Below the pieces are notes generated by a model that was given only the letters and a program-made list of their open reading frames with translations, was not told where the DNA came from and did not search any database. From Burkholderia sp. BCC1644 (lineage in GTDB: Bacteria > Pseudomonadota > Gammaproteobacteria > Burkholderiales > Burkholderiaceae): 64,000 bases of DNA. The stretch lies in NCBI RefSeq assembly GCF_902833225.1, contig NZ_CADFEI010000001.1:496001-560000 (forward strand). Reading direction: 5' to 3'. The stretch's first letter is position 1. Each line of letters opens with the position of its first letter. Below, piece after piece: positions 32,779 to 43,332 of the stretch. Made by a program: the position numbers and the translations under genes.

Positions 32779-34443
32779 GTGACCGACACCCCCGATCGCC
32801 CCGACGACCTTCCCGCCGACCCCGACCGCCGCCGCGTACTCGGCGGCCTCGCCGCCATCGGTGCCGGTGTTGCGCTCAGCGGTTGCGAAACCACCGCGGG
32901 CAGCGCGCCGCGTTCGGCCGACGACCAGCGCATCGACGAAGCGTTGCGCCAGCGCGTGCGCCACATCGTCGTGATCTACGCGGAAAACCGCAGCTTTGCG
33001 AACCTGTACGGCGATTTCCCCGGCGTGCAGCATCCGCTCGGCGAAGTGCGGCCCGAACACGCGCAGCAGCTCGATCGCGACGGCAAGACGCCGCTGCCCG
33101 TGCTGCCGAAGATCTGGGGCGGGCTCGTGCCGCAGGCGCAGGAAGTGGACGGCAAGCGCTATGCGATCGCCGAGCGCGACATCGACAAGCTGCCGAACGC
33201 GCCGTTCCGGATCGCCGACGCGCAGGGCAAGCCGCTGCCGAACGGCGTGATCACGCGCGACCTGTGGCACCGCTTCTACCAGAACCAGATGCAGATCGCG
33301 GCCGGCCGCAACAACCAGTTCGCGGCGTGGGCCGATTCGGGCGGCCTCGTGATGGGCCATTACCGCAACTCAGCCGATTCGCTGCGGCTGTGGAACCTCG
33401 CGCGGCAATACACGCTGTGCGACAACTTCTTCATGGCGGCCTTCGGCGGTTCGTGGATGAACCACATGTTCCTGATCTCCGCGCAGCCGCCGCTGTATCC
33501 GGACGCGCACAAGCATCCGCATGCGGCGAAACTGCTGTCGAAGGTCGAAGGCGACGATCCGGCCGGCACGCGCCTGAAGCTGGCCGACGATTCGCCCGCG
33601 TCCGCGCTCGACGGTCCGCCGAAGTTCGCGGCCGACGGCCCGCTGACGCCGGACGGCTATGGCGTGAACACGATGGCGCCGCCGTACCAGCCGAGCTACG
33701 TGCCGCCGCCCGACCCGGGCAACGCCGCGTATGCGGATCCGGACGACCATCGCGTGATGCCGCCGCAAGGCTATGCGACGATCGGCGACCGTCTGTCGGA
33801 GAAGAACGTCGACTGGGCGTGGTACAGCGGCGCGTGGCAGTACGCGCTCGAGCATCGCGATACGGGCACCGTGCCCGATTTCCAGTACCACCACCAGCCG
33901 TTCAACTACTTCGTGAACTACGCGCCGGGCACGGAAGCCCGCCGCCGGCACCTGCGCGACGCGGGGCTCGGCGACGAGCCGTCGACCAATCGCTTGATCG
34001 CCGACATCGATGCCGGCCGTCTGCCGGCCGTCACGTTCTACAAGCCGCAGGGCAACCTGAACATGCATGCGGGCTACGCGGACATCGAATCGGGCGACCG
34101 TCACATTGCGACCGTGATCGACCATATCCGGCGCGGTCCCCAATGGGAAAACACCGTGATCGTGATGACGCACGACGAGAACGGCGGCTGGTGGGACCAC
34201 GTCGCGCCGCCGGTCGGCGACCGCTGGGGCCCCGGTTCGCGGATTCCCGCGCTCGTGATCTCGCCGTTCGCGAAGAAGGGCTTCGTCGATCACACGCTGT
34301 ACGACACGAACTCGATCCTGCGCTTCATCAGCCGCGTGCACGGGCTCGCGCCGCTCGACGGCGTGGTCGTGCGCAACAAGGCGTTCGCCGCGCGCGGCGC
34401 GACGCCGCCGGGCGACCTGACGAACGCACTCGATCTCGGCTGA
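32779..34443 (+). CDS. AcpA-type acid phosphatase / phosphoesterase, Tat lipoprotein-like
   Basis: A 554-residue member of the phospholipase C/AcpA phosphoesterase superfamily. The GTG start follows GAGGAG. The N-terminus DRRRVLGGLAAIGAGVALSGC combines a twin-arginine motif with a lipobox-like Cys, so it is exported folded and possibly lipid-anchored. Catalytic and metal-site blocks are VVIYAENRSFANLYGDFPG, FFMAAFGGSWMNHMFLISAQPP, GHRVMPPQGYATIGDRLSE-like segment, and VIVMTHDENGGWWDHVAPPVGDRWGPGSRIPALVISPFAKKGFVDHT. AcpA of Francisella is a respiratory-burst-inhibiting phosphatase of this fold. Substrate preference here is open. Confidence 0.88.
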   Translation: MTDTPDRPDDLPADPDRRRVLGGLAAIGAGVALSGCETTAGSAPRSADDQRIDEALRQRVRHIVVIYAENRSFANLYGDFPGVQHPLGEVRPEHAQQLDRDGKTPLPVLPKIWGGLVPQAQEVDGKRYAIAERDIDKLPNAPFRIADAQGKPLPNGVITRDLWHRFYQNQMQIAAGRNNQFAAWADSGGLVMGHYRNSADSLRLWNLARQYTLCDNFFMAAFGGSWMNHMFLISAQPPLYPDAHKHPHAAKLLSKVEGDDPAGTRLKLADDSPASALDGPPKFAADGPLTPDGYGVNTMAPPYQPSYVPPPDPGNAAYADPDDHRVMPPQGYATIGDRLSEKNVDWAWYSGAWQYALEHRDTGTVPDFQYHHQPFNYFVNYAPGTEARRRHLRDAGLGDEPSTNRLIADIDAGRLPAVTFYKPQGNLNMHAGYADIESGDRHIATVIDHIRRGPQWENTVIVMTHDENGGWWDHVAPPVGDRWGPGSRIPALVISPFAKKGFVDHTLYDTNSILRFISRVHGLAPLDGVVVRNKAFAARGATPPGDLTNALDLG

Positions 34444-34446
34444 CGG

Positions 34447-34515
34447 CCGGGCGATCGCTTGATCGCCCGAAACGACGACGCCCCGGGCAATGCGATGGCT
34501 TGCCCGGGGCGTCGT
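34447..34515. terminator. Double hairpin terminator between convergent genes
   Basis: A first stem CGGGCGATC/GATCGCCCG with a 4-nt loop is followed by a perfect 16-bp stem (34475-34490 with 34500-34515, arms ACGACGCCCCGGGCAA and its complement) around a 9-nt loop. It separates the phosphatase and the FAD oxidoreductase genes and should act in both directions. Confidence 0.75.
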
Positions 34516-34520
34516 CCGTT

Positions 34521-36032
34521 TCAGGCCCGGCGGCGCCAGGCGGCGCTTCGCAATGCGTCGCGCCCCGCCTGCGCGGCATGACGGCCGGCCTGCCGGCCGA
34601 AGAAGGTCGAGTCGGCGAGCGACAGCCCCGAGCTGTATCCGGCGCCCCAGCGCGGCAGCCCGCAGGTCGTGCGGCCGGCTGCGTAGAGGCCCGGCACCGG
34701 CGCGCGCGCCGCGTCGAGCACCTGCCCGGTCGGCAGCGTGTCGAGTCCGCCGAGCGTGAAATGCGGGTAGAACGCGTAGTCGATCCGGCAATCGAGCGCG
34801 ACGAACGGCGGCTCGATCAGCGGCTGCAGCCATTTCTTCGCCTTGTGGAACAGCGGATCGGCGCCTTCGGCCGCATGGCGGTTGTACACGTCGACGGTCG
34901 CCGTCAGCGTGCCGGCCGGCATCTGCAGATCGCGTTCGACTTCCTCCCACGTTTCGCCGGCCGCCGCGATGCCGATCCGCGCGATCGCGGGCGGCTCCTG
35001 GTACGTCGCCTGGTCGACCAGCAGGTAGATGCGATCGCCGGCCTGGTGAAACGCGTGATGGCCCGTGCGGCCGTGATAGCCGTCCTCGTTGATGAAGCGC
35101 TGGCCGCGCGCGTTCACGAAGATCCCCTTGATCAGCGATTCGGGGGCGTAGAACGGCAGACTGACGAAACCCTGATCCATGTGGATCGCCGCGCCGCCCG
35201 CACTCTGGCCGAGCAGGATGCCCGAGCCGTCGTCGCCGGGGCTGCCGATCGGCTCGTCCGAACGCAGGAATTGCGGCGCGTGCCGGCGCACCATGTCGCG
35301 GTTCATCGCGAAGCCGCCCGCGCACAGAATCACCGCGCCGCGCGCCCGCACGAACACCGTCTCGCCATAGGCACGCAGCACGACGCCGCACACCGCGCCG
35401 CCGTCGTCGACGATCAGCGCGAGCGCGCGCGTGTCGTAGCGCGTCGCGACACCGAGCGCCGCCACGCGTTCGGCCAGCACGCGCATCAGCATCTGCCCGC
35501 CGCCCCAGCCCGGCCATTGCGGCGTGTGGCCGCGCGGGCACGGCTTCGCGGCCTCGCTGAACGGCCAGGCTTCCTCGCTGCCCGACCAGATCAGGCAGTC
35601 GTCGGTGTCCGGTTCGACGATCCGCTCGGCGATGAACGTGTTCTTGTAGGTCAGGCCCTGCGCGACGAGCCAGTCGTGGTGCGCGAGGCTCTCGTTCGCG
35701 TAGAGGCGCACCTTCGCCTCGTCGGCGTCGCGGCCGCCTGCGAGCATCAGGTAACGATAGAGATCCTCCGTGTCGTCGGTGAAGCCGGCCTGCCGCTGCG
35801 CGGGCGTACCGCCACCGCCGCCGAGGTAGATCTCGCCGCCCGACAGCGCGCTCGTGCCGCCGTAGCTCGATGCGCGTTCGACGATCAGCGTGTCGGCGCC
35901 GGCGCTCGCGGCTTCGATCGCCGCGCACGCGCCGGCCGCGCCGAAGCCGACGATCACGACGTCGTGTTCGGCATCCCAGCGATGCACGTCGCGAAGGTTC
36001 AGGGGGCGAGTCAGGGAATAGTCGGAGGACAT
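34521..36032 (-). CDS. FAD-dependent oxidoreductase, 3-ketosteroid dehydrogenase / fumarate reductase-like
   Basis: A 503-residue flavoprotein of the FAD_binding_2 family. The start at 36032 (MSSDYSLTRPLNLRDVHRW) is chosen because upstream in-frame residues are low-quality. The FAD dinucleotide site is VVIVGFGAAGACAAIEAASAGADTLIVERASSYGGTSALSGGEIYLGGG. Conserved downstream pieces are ARGAVILCAGGFAMN, the RFINEDGYHGRTGH region and a C-terminal GLYAAGRTTCGLPRWGAGYSSGLSLADSTFFGRQAG. Relatives introduce a C1-C2 double bond in 3-ketosteroids or reduce fumarate/enones. With the neighbouring SDR/NTF2 genes it suggests degradation of a cyclic ketone-like substrate. It is transcribed opposite to the SDR operon, ~890 bp away. 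Confidence 0.85.
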   Translation of the reverse strand: MSSDYSLTRPLNLRDVHRWDAEHDVVIVGFGAAGACAAIEAASAGADTLIVERASSYGGTSALSGGEIYLGGGGGTPAQRQAGFTDDTEDLYRYLMLAGGRDADEAKVRLYANESLAHHDWLVAQGLTYKNTFIAERIVEPDTDDCLIWSGSEEAWPFSEAAKPCPRGHTPQWPGWGGGQMLMRVLAERVAALGVATRYDTRALALIVDDGGAVCGVVLRAYGETVFVRARGAVILCAGGFAMNRDMVRRHAPQFLRSDEPIGSPGDDGSGILLGQSAGGAAIHMDQGFVSLPFYAPESLIKGIFVNARGQRFINEDGYHGRTGHHAFHQAGDRIYLLVDQATYQEPPAIARIGIAAAGETWEEVERDLQMPAGTLTATVDVYNRHAAEGADPLFHKAKKWLQPLIEPPFVALDCRIDYAFYPHFTLGGLDTLPTGQVLDAARAPVPGLYAAGRTTCGLPRWGAGYSSGLSLADSTFFGRQAGRHAAQAGRDALRSAAWRRRA

Positions 36033-36254
36033 GAGGATTGGGTCAGCGTGAAGGGAATCTGCGGAAAGCGGTGAGCGCGGCGGCGGGCTGCCGGGCACGC
36101 GGCCGTGCGAACGCATGCCGCGTGCGATGTCCTGCTCGGGGGAAGTCAAACGATGTGAAGCCGAACCGGCGGCGCGATCCGGCGCCGCACGCAACGACGG
36201 CGCCCCGGGCTCGGCGACGGCGCCCGTCCTGCGCGGCGCACGGCCGCGCCCGCA

Positions 36255-36464
36255 TCACATGCCGCGCAACGCAGCGAAACCGAAGTGCACCGGATCGATC
36301 GGCACGCACCCGGTCGGCAAACCATTCGGATCGACCGAGCGGCACTGCAGGATGCCGGCCGCGTACGGCGGCGACGGGACCTCGTCGGCACCGTATCGCG
36401 CCATCGCCATGGCAGCGAACGTGCCCATCGCCAGTACGCACAGTTTGCGAGTCGTCAGTCTCAT
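36255..36464 (-). CDS. Small secreted protein (69 aa)
   Basis: A short exported protein, MRLTTRKLCVLAMGTFAAMAMARYGADEV..., with a signal-like N-terminus (positive, then a hydrophobic core of ~14) and a mature part with two Cys (CRSVDPNGLPTGC, likely a disulfide) and no charge clusters. The ATG at 36464 is preceded by an excellent ribosome site (GGAGGGGA, 7 nt spacing), which is what decides the call. The family is not recognised. It lies between the FAD oxidoreductase gene and the SDR operon and is read toward the former. Confidence 0.6.
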   Translation of the reverse strand: MRLTTRKLCVLAMGTFAAMAMARYGADEVPSPPYAAGILQCRSVDPNGLPTGCVPIDPVHFGFAALRGM

Positions 36465-36924
36465 GATCGTCGTCCCCTCCGGTTGCCCGCTGGTGCGGTT
36501 CGTGTCCGGCACGCATCGCTTGCGGCACCGGATGACTGCACGGTAGCCAGCGCCCGGCCGCCAGCCATCGTCCATTTCGACTAGGGGCAAACGCTGAGCG
36601 GAAGTTGCGCGTCGTGCGGCGGCGCAGCATCGTCGTAACCGAATTCGCCTGCAGCGAGCAACCGCGACATGTCGGGGGCCTTTGCCGGCCCGCCACGCCA
36701 ATCGTCAGACGCATGTCGCACTTCGGACGCTGCGCCGCACCATCGCGGCCGCATCGCGTTGCGCACGGTCGCCGACCCCGGTGTTTTCCCCGACCCTCGT
36801 TCTGCTCCGTATGGGTGATGAGTCGCCATCGGTCCGATGCGAACCTGCGCATCGACGTCGCAATGCCGCCGCGTCCGCACTCGCGACGCGACCGACTCTT
36901 TCCGTTCTGCCACGGGAGTACTGC
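36465..36924. other. Divergent intergenic region upstream of the NTF2-SDR operon
   Basis: About 460 bp with only shadow frames. It must contain the promoter of the SDR operon (reading right) and that of the small secreted protein (reading left). No operator-like palindrome stands out. Confidence 0.45.
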
Positions 36925-37341
36925 ATGACCGATTCGAATCCCCGCCACGCGCTGTACGAACTTGCGTGCCGCTACGCGCAAGCCGTCGACCGGCGCGACT
37001 GGCCGCGTCTCACTGCCCTTTTCACCGCCGATGCCACACTGGCCGGCCCCGGCTTTCGCTTCGACGACCGCGACGCGATCGTCGCCGGCATGCGCGTGAT
37101 CGAGCGCTACGACGTGACCCAGCATCACGTGCACAACCAGCTCGTCACGCTCGACGGTGGCGAGGCCGATGTCGAGACCTACTGCGTCGCGTGCCACGTC
37201 TACGTGCGCGACGGCGTGAAGCGCAAACTCGACTGGGGCGTGCGCTATCGCGACCGCTGCGTGCTCGACGGCGGCACGTGGCGCTTCGCCGCGCGCACAC
37301 TGCATCTCGACTGGTCGCAGGACCTGCCGCTGGAGGGCTGA
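36925..37341 (+). CDS. NTF2-like / SnoaL-type protein, first gene of an SDR operon
   Basis: A 138-residue cone-shaped alpha+beta barrel protein. It shows the family's opening helix YELACRYAQAVDRRDWPRLTALFTADATLAGPG and the C-terminal strands DWGVRYRDRCVLDGGTWRFAARTLHLDW. Such proteins act as isomerases, dehydratases, cyclases or non-catalytic subunits in polyketide, steroid and aromatic pathways. The Asp/Arg dyad pattern (AVDRRDW) and TQHHVHNQ His residues could be catalytic. The ATG at 36925 follows GGGAG. It is followed 3 bp later by the first SDR gene (37345). Confidence 0.85.
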   Translation: MTDSNPRHALYELACRYAQAVDRRDWPRLTALFTADATLAGPGFRFDDRDAIVAGMRVIERYDVTQHHVHNQLVTLDGGEADVETYCVACHVYVRDGVKRKLDWGVRYRDRCVLDGGTWRFAARTLHLDWSQDLPLEG

Positions 37342-37344
37342 ACC

Positions 37345-38202
37345 ATGCACACGTCCCTCCCCCTCATCGGCCGCACCGCGCTCGTCACCGGCGGCGCCGG
37401 CGGCATCGGCGCGGCCTGCGCGCATGCGCTCGTCGCCGACGGCGCGGCCGTCGTGCTGATGGGCCGCCGGCGCGACGCGCTCGAGCGCGCACAACGGCAA
37501 CTGACCGACGCCGTGCCCGGCAGCCGCGTCGCGATCCATGCAGGCGATGCATGCGACGAAGGCGACCTGCAGGCCGCGCTCGACTGCGCATGGGCGCTGG
37601 ACCACCGCCTCGACATCGTCGTGCCGACGGTCGGCGGCGCCGGCTTCCGGCCGCTGCTGCTGCACGATGCCGACAGCTTCCGCGCGGAAATCGACCTGAA
37701 CCTGCACAGCGCGTTCGCCGCGATCCGTCATGCGGCGCCGCGGCTCGCCGACAGCGGCGGCGGCGCGATCGTCTGCATCTCGTCGACGGCCGCGCAGATC
37801 AATTTCCGCTGGCTGTCCGCGTACTGCACCGCCAAGGCCGCGCTCGAAGCGCTCGTGCGCGGCGCGGCCGAGGAGCTGGCCGGCGCGAAGATCCGCGTGA
37901 ATGCGGTGCGCCCGGGTCTCACGCGTTCCGAAGCCACGGCGCCGATGTTCGACAACCCGGCGCTCGTCGACAGCTTTCTCGAACAGATCCCGCTCGGCAC
38001 GCTCGGCGAACCGGAAGCGATCGCGCATGCGGTGCGCTATCTCGCGGGCCCCGAGTCGGGCTGGGTGACCGGCCAGAGCTTCGCGGTCGACGGCGGCCAC
38101 GAACTGCGCACCAACCCGCGCGTCGACGATACGATCGCGCAGATCTACGGCGCGGCCGCGCTCGACGCGATCAAGGCCGGCCGTGCGCCTGGCGCCGCAT
38201 GA
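37345..38202 (+). CDS. Short-chain dehydrogenase/reductase (SDR)
   Basis: A 285-residue classical SDR using NAD(P): TGGAGGIGAACAHALVADGAAVVLMGRRR cofactor loop, and the active site Ser ... YCTAKAAL (Tyr and Lys in YxxxK). The C-terminal PEAIAHAVRYLAGPESGWVTGQSFAVDGGHEL is the usual closing region. It is second of five genes in a tightly spaced plus-strand operon. The substrate is unknown. A beta-hydroxy or cyclic alcohol is typical for the class. Confidence 0.9.
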   Translation: MHTSLPLIGRTALVTGGAGGIGAACAHALVADGAAVVLMGRRRDALERAQRQLTDAVPGSRVAIHAGDACDEGDLQAALDCAWALDHRLDIVVPTVGGAGFRPLLLHDADSFRAEIDLNLHSAFAAIRHAAPRLADSGGGAIVCISSTAAQINFRWLSAYCTAKAALEALVRGAAEELAGAKIRVNAVRPGLTRSEATAPMFDNPALVDSFLEQIPLGTLGEPEAIAHAVRYLAGPESGWVTGQSFAVDGGHELRTNPRVDDTIAQIYGAAALDAIKAGRAPGAA

Positions 38203-38242
38203 ATACCCGTCTTCCCTCACTCACAAAGGACATCGACCGACC

Positions 38243-39001
38243 ATGAATCGAGTCGCAAACAAGGTCGCGCTGGTCACCGGCGCGGCAAGCGGCGTCGGCC
38301 GCGCGGATGCGCTGCTGCTGGCCGCCGAAGGCGCGCGCGTCGTATTGACCGACATCGACGAAGACGCGGGCCGCGCGCTCGCCCGCGAGATCGGCGACGC
38401 GGCGCTGTTCGTGCGCCACGACATCGCCGACGAAGACGGCTGGCGGCACGCGATCGCGTCGACGCTCGACCGCTTCGGCCGCCTCGACGTGCTCGTCAAC
38501 AACGCGGCGATCTGCCCGGTCGGCTCGATCGAGGACACGAGCCTCGACACGTGGCGGCGCGTGATGCGCACCAACGCGGATGGCTATTTCCTCGGTTGCA
38601 AGTATGCGATCGGCGCGATGAAGGGCAACGACACGCCGGGCTCGATCGTGATGATGTCGTCGGTCGCCGCGCTCGGCGGGCTGCCGATGATGTGCGCGTA
38701 CACCGGCTCGAAAGGCGCGGTGACGGCGCTCGCGCGCAGCGTCGCCGTGCACTGCAAGCGCAGCGGCTACCGGATCCGCTGCAACTCGATCCATCCGGAC
38801 GGGATCTGGACGCCGATGACGCAGGCGCTGATGCCCGACCTCGACCCGGCTGCGCTCGGCATCGGCAGCGATCCGATGGCGCGCATGTGCGACCCGCAGG
38901 ACGTCGCGAATCTCGTGCTGTTCCTGGCATCCGACGAATCGCGTTTCGTCAACGGCGCGGAACTGCGGATCGACAACGCACAACTGGTGTCGTCGCTGTA
39001 A
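38243..39001 (+). CDS. Short-chain dehydrogenase/reductase (SDR)
   Basis: A 252-residue classical SDR. TGAASGVGRADALLLAAEGARVVLTDIDED favours NAD(H) (Asp after the second strand). The catalytic segment is SIVMMSSVAALGGLPMMCAYTGSKGAV with Tyr and Lys. SIHPDGIWTPMTQALMPDL and FLASDESRFVNGAELRIDNAQLV resemble the cyclohexanol / 3-alpha-hydroxysteroid dehydrogenase branch. The start at 38243 was chosen over 38183 because the ribosome-site-like AAAGGA lies upstream. Confidence 0.9.
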   Translation: MNRVANKVALVTGAASGVGRADALLLAAEGARVVLTDIDEDAGRALAREIGDAALFVRHDIADEDGWRHAIASTLDRFGRLDVLVNNAAICPVGSIEDTSLDTWRRVMRTNADGYFLGCKYAIGAMKGNDTPGSIVMMSSVAALGGLPMMCAYTGSKGAVTALARSVAVHCKRSGYRIRCNSIHPDGIWTPMTQALMPDLDPAALGIGSDPMARMCDPQDVANLVLFLASDESRFVNGAELRIDNAQLVSSL

Positions 39002-39038
39002 CGCGGCCCGACGCCTTTCCATTCAAAGGACTCCCAAG

Positions 39039-39875
39039 ATGATTTCATTCACCGACAAGACGGTACTGGTCACCGGCGGCGGCGCGGGCATCGGCCGCGC
39101 CTGTGCGGAAGCGTTCGGCGCGGCCGGCGCGCGCGTGGCCGTGGCCGAGATCGACGCGGCGCGCGCGCAGGACGTGCGGGCGGCGCTCGAAGCGGCCGGC
39201 GTCGACGCACTCGTCGGCACCGTGGACGTCACGCGCCGCGACGAGGTCGACGCGTTCGCGCGGACCATCGACGCGCGCTTCGGCGGCCTCGACGTGCTCG
39301 TCAACAACGTCGGCGATTTCCTGCAGATCGCGAAGCCGTTCGACGCCTGCACCGACGACGATATCGACCGGCTGTTCGACGTGAACCTGCGCCAGGTGTT
39401 CACGGTCACGCGCGCGATGCTGCCGTTGCTGCGCAAGCGCGGCGCGGGCAGCAGCATCGTCGGCGTATCGTCGATCGAAGGCTTCCGCGCGATCCCCAAC
39501 TGCACCGTGTATGCATCGTTCAAGGCCGCGCTGACCGGCTTCACGAAAAGCCTCGCGCTCGAACTCGGGCCGGCCGGCATCCGCGTGAACCAGATCGCGC
39601 CGGAAACCACCGAGACGCCGCAGGTGCCCGTCAGCGCGATGGTCGCGGCCGAGCACCACAGCCATATCCCGCGCTGGATTCCGCTCGGGCGCTTCGGCGC
39701 GGCCGGCGATATCGCGGGCGCCGCGCTGTACCTCGCAAGCCCGCTCGCCGCCTGGGTCACCGGCACGACGCTGCACGTCGACGGCGGCGCGCTCGCGGCG
39801 GCCGGCTGGTATCGCGACCCGAACGGCTTCTGGACCAACATGCCCGTCGTCACGGGCAACGGCTTCAATTTCTGA
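39039..39875 (+). CDS. Short-chain dehydrogenase/reductase (SDR)
   Basis: A 278-residue classical SDR: TGGGAGIGRACAEAFGAAGARVAVAEIDAAR (acidic residue after strand two, so NAD-type), SIVGVSSIEGFRAIPNCTVYASFKAALTGF (YxxxK) and AALYLASPLAAWVTGTTLHVDGGALAAAGWYRD. The C-terminal 25 residues (GFWTNMPVVTGNGFNF) extend beyond the usual end. AAGGA sits before the start. It is the fourth gene of the NTF2-SDR operon. Confidence 0.9.
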   Translation: MISFTDKTVLVTGGGAGIGRACAEAFGAAGARVAVAEIDAARAQDVRAALEAAGVDALVGTVDVTRRDEVDAFARTIDARFGGLDVLVNNVGDFLQIAKPFDACTDDDIDRLFDVNLRQVFTVTRAMLPLLRKRGAGSSIVGVSSIEGFRAIPNCTVYASFKAALTGFTKSLALELGPAGIRVNQIAPETTETPQVPVSAMVAAEHHSHIPRWIPLGRFGAAGDIAGAALYLASPLAAWVTGTTLHVDGGALAAAGWYRDPNGFWTNMPVVTGNGFNF

Positions 39876-39949
39876 GCGGCGCGACGCACGCACGCGCCAC
39901 TTCACCCGTTCATTTCACGCGGCGCATTCGCGCCGCCATCGGAGACTCC

Positions 39950-40858
39950 ATGAAGATCCTGATCGTCGGCGGTACCGGCCTCATCGGCGGCCATGCCGCG
40001 CTGCACCTGCACGCGCAGGGCAACCAGATCACGCTCGCCGCGCGCAAGCCGCCCGCGGCCGGCAGCGCGCTCGCGCAGTTCGACGTGCTGCAACGCGACT
40101 ACGTGGCCGGCAACTTCACGCGCGACGATCTCGCGCCGTTCGACGCGGTCGTGTTCGCGGCCGGCAACGACATCCGCCACCTGCCGCCCGGCACCGACGA
40201 AGCCGCGCACTGGGAACGCGCGAACGTCGACGCGGTGCCACGCTTCTTCGCGCTGGCCCGCGACGCGGGCGTGAAACGCGCGGTGCTGGTCGGCAGCTTC
40301 TACCCGCAGGTCGCACCGGCGCTCGTCGACACGGTGCCGTACGTGCGCTCGCGCCATCTCGCCGACGAACGCGTGCGGGCGCTCGCGACGCCGTCGTTCG
40401 CGGTGTGCAGCGTGAATGCGCCGTTCGTCGTCGGGTCGGTGCCGGGGCTGCGCAACGAGATGTTCGCCGCATACACGGGCTATGCGCTCGGCCAGTTCGC
40501 GGGGCTGCCCGTGTACGGGCCGGCCGGCGGCAGCAACTTCATCTCGACGCAATCGCTGTCGGAAGCGATCTGGGGTGCGCTGCAGCGCGGTGAAGCGGGC
40601 AAGGCCTATCTCGTCGGCGACGAGAACCTCAGCTTCGCCGACTACTTCGCGGCGTTCTTCCGCGCGGCCGGCAACCCGCAGGACGTGCCGTCGCTCGACC
40701 AGGAGCATCCGCTGCTGCCCGACATGGCGATCTACACGGGGCGCGGCAACGTCGTGTCGTACGAGCCCGATGCAGCGGACCTCGCGCTGCTGCGCTACCG
40801 GCGCGGCGACGTGCAACGCGCGGTCGACGAAGTCGTCGCGCATTGCAGCGCGCAGTAA
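39950..40858 (+). CDS. NAD-dependent epimerase/dehydratase-like protein (extended SDR)
   Basis: A 302-residue Rossmann protein with GGTGLIGGHAALHLHAQGNQITLAARKPPAAG at the N-terminus. It resembles atypical NmrA or epimerase families. The usual catalytic Tyr-x3-Lys appears as YVRSRHLADERV, with Arg in place of Lys, so catalysis may be altered or absent. FPAADLALLRYRRGDVQRA-like C-terminal helices close the fold. GGAGA precedes the start. It ends the operon, followed at once by the strong pckG terminator hairpin. Confidence 0.8.
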   Translation: MKILIVGGTGLIGGHAALHLHAQGNQITLAARKPPAAGSALAQFDVLQRDYVAGNFTRDDLAPFDAVVFAAGNDIRHLPPGTDEAAHWERANVDAVPRFFALARDAGVKRAVLVGSFYPQVAPALVDTVPYVRSRHLADERVRALATPSFAVCSVNAPFVVGSVPGLRNEMFAAYTGYALGQFAGLPVYGPAGGSNFISTQSLSEAIWGALQRGEAGKAYLVGDENLSFADYFAAFFRAAGNPQDVPSLDQEHPLLPDMAIYTGRGNVVSYEPDAADLALLRYRRGDVQRAVDEVVAHCSAQ

Positions 40859-40870
40859 GCGGCGCGGATG

Positions 40871-40914
40871 CAAAAACGTCCCGCCGCCGGCAAGCGCTGC
40901 CGGCGGCGGGACGT
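40871..40914 (-). terminator. Intrinsic terminator for pckG
   Basis: A perfect 17-bp stem (40876-40892 with 40898-40914) around a 5-nt loop, followed on the minus strand by TTTTTG. This is a canonical Rho-independent terminator for pckG and also stops the convergent SDR operon from the other side. Confidence 0.85.
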
Positions 40915-40940
40915 CAAGGGCGATGCGTCGATCCGGATCG

Positions 40941-42806
<1,866 letters not shown>

Positions 42807-43332
42807 GGGAATGTCTCCAGATTATTGGGCGGGGATGGGGGATGCGGGACGCGCCCGCGAGATGGGGTATGCGATTGGAGCGCAGGAGGGAGCAGCGCGC
42901 AGGACGGGACGCGCGAGCGGAGCGCGCGTCGATGCCGCGATGCGTGCGAGAGAAGGTGACGTCTCGTTAGAAGGTGCGAACGCGAGTTTCGCCATGCAAG
43001 CAACCTGCCATACAACTCCATTCCGGCCAGCATACCATCGCCGTTATTGGACGGGCGTTGCGTTGCAACAAGAAACAACTGTGACGGCGGACCGGCACGC
43101 GCGTTGCGGGCAGGTCCTTTTTTGCCGCGTCATCGCGCGCGCTTTGGGGACGAAACAGCCGGGATGGCCGCCGGCTATGGGTTTCACGGGCGCGGCAATT
43201 TCGGTGTGCCGCGCCCGCGTGATGCAAACGCGAATGCGCGCCGGGCGAATTCACGTTTTCGCTACTCAGGCAAACCCTGAATTAGGTTGCGTACACAAAC
43301 ATCCTGATCGAATGCCCGATACGCGCCCACGC
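42807..43332. other. Intergenic region upstream of pckG, no gene recognised
   Basis: About 525 bp between the pckG start and the end of the minus-strand SDR gene. GC-rich repeats of GGACGCGC occur at 42845-42935. The right half is AT-richer. No coding frame has convincing codon use, and I found no tRNA or small RNA. Confidence 0.45.
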
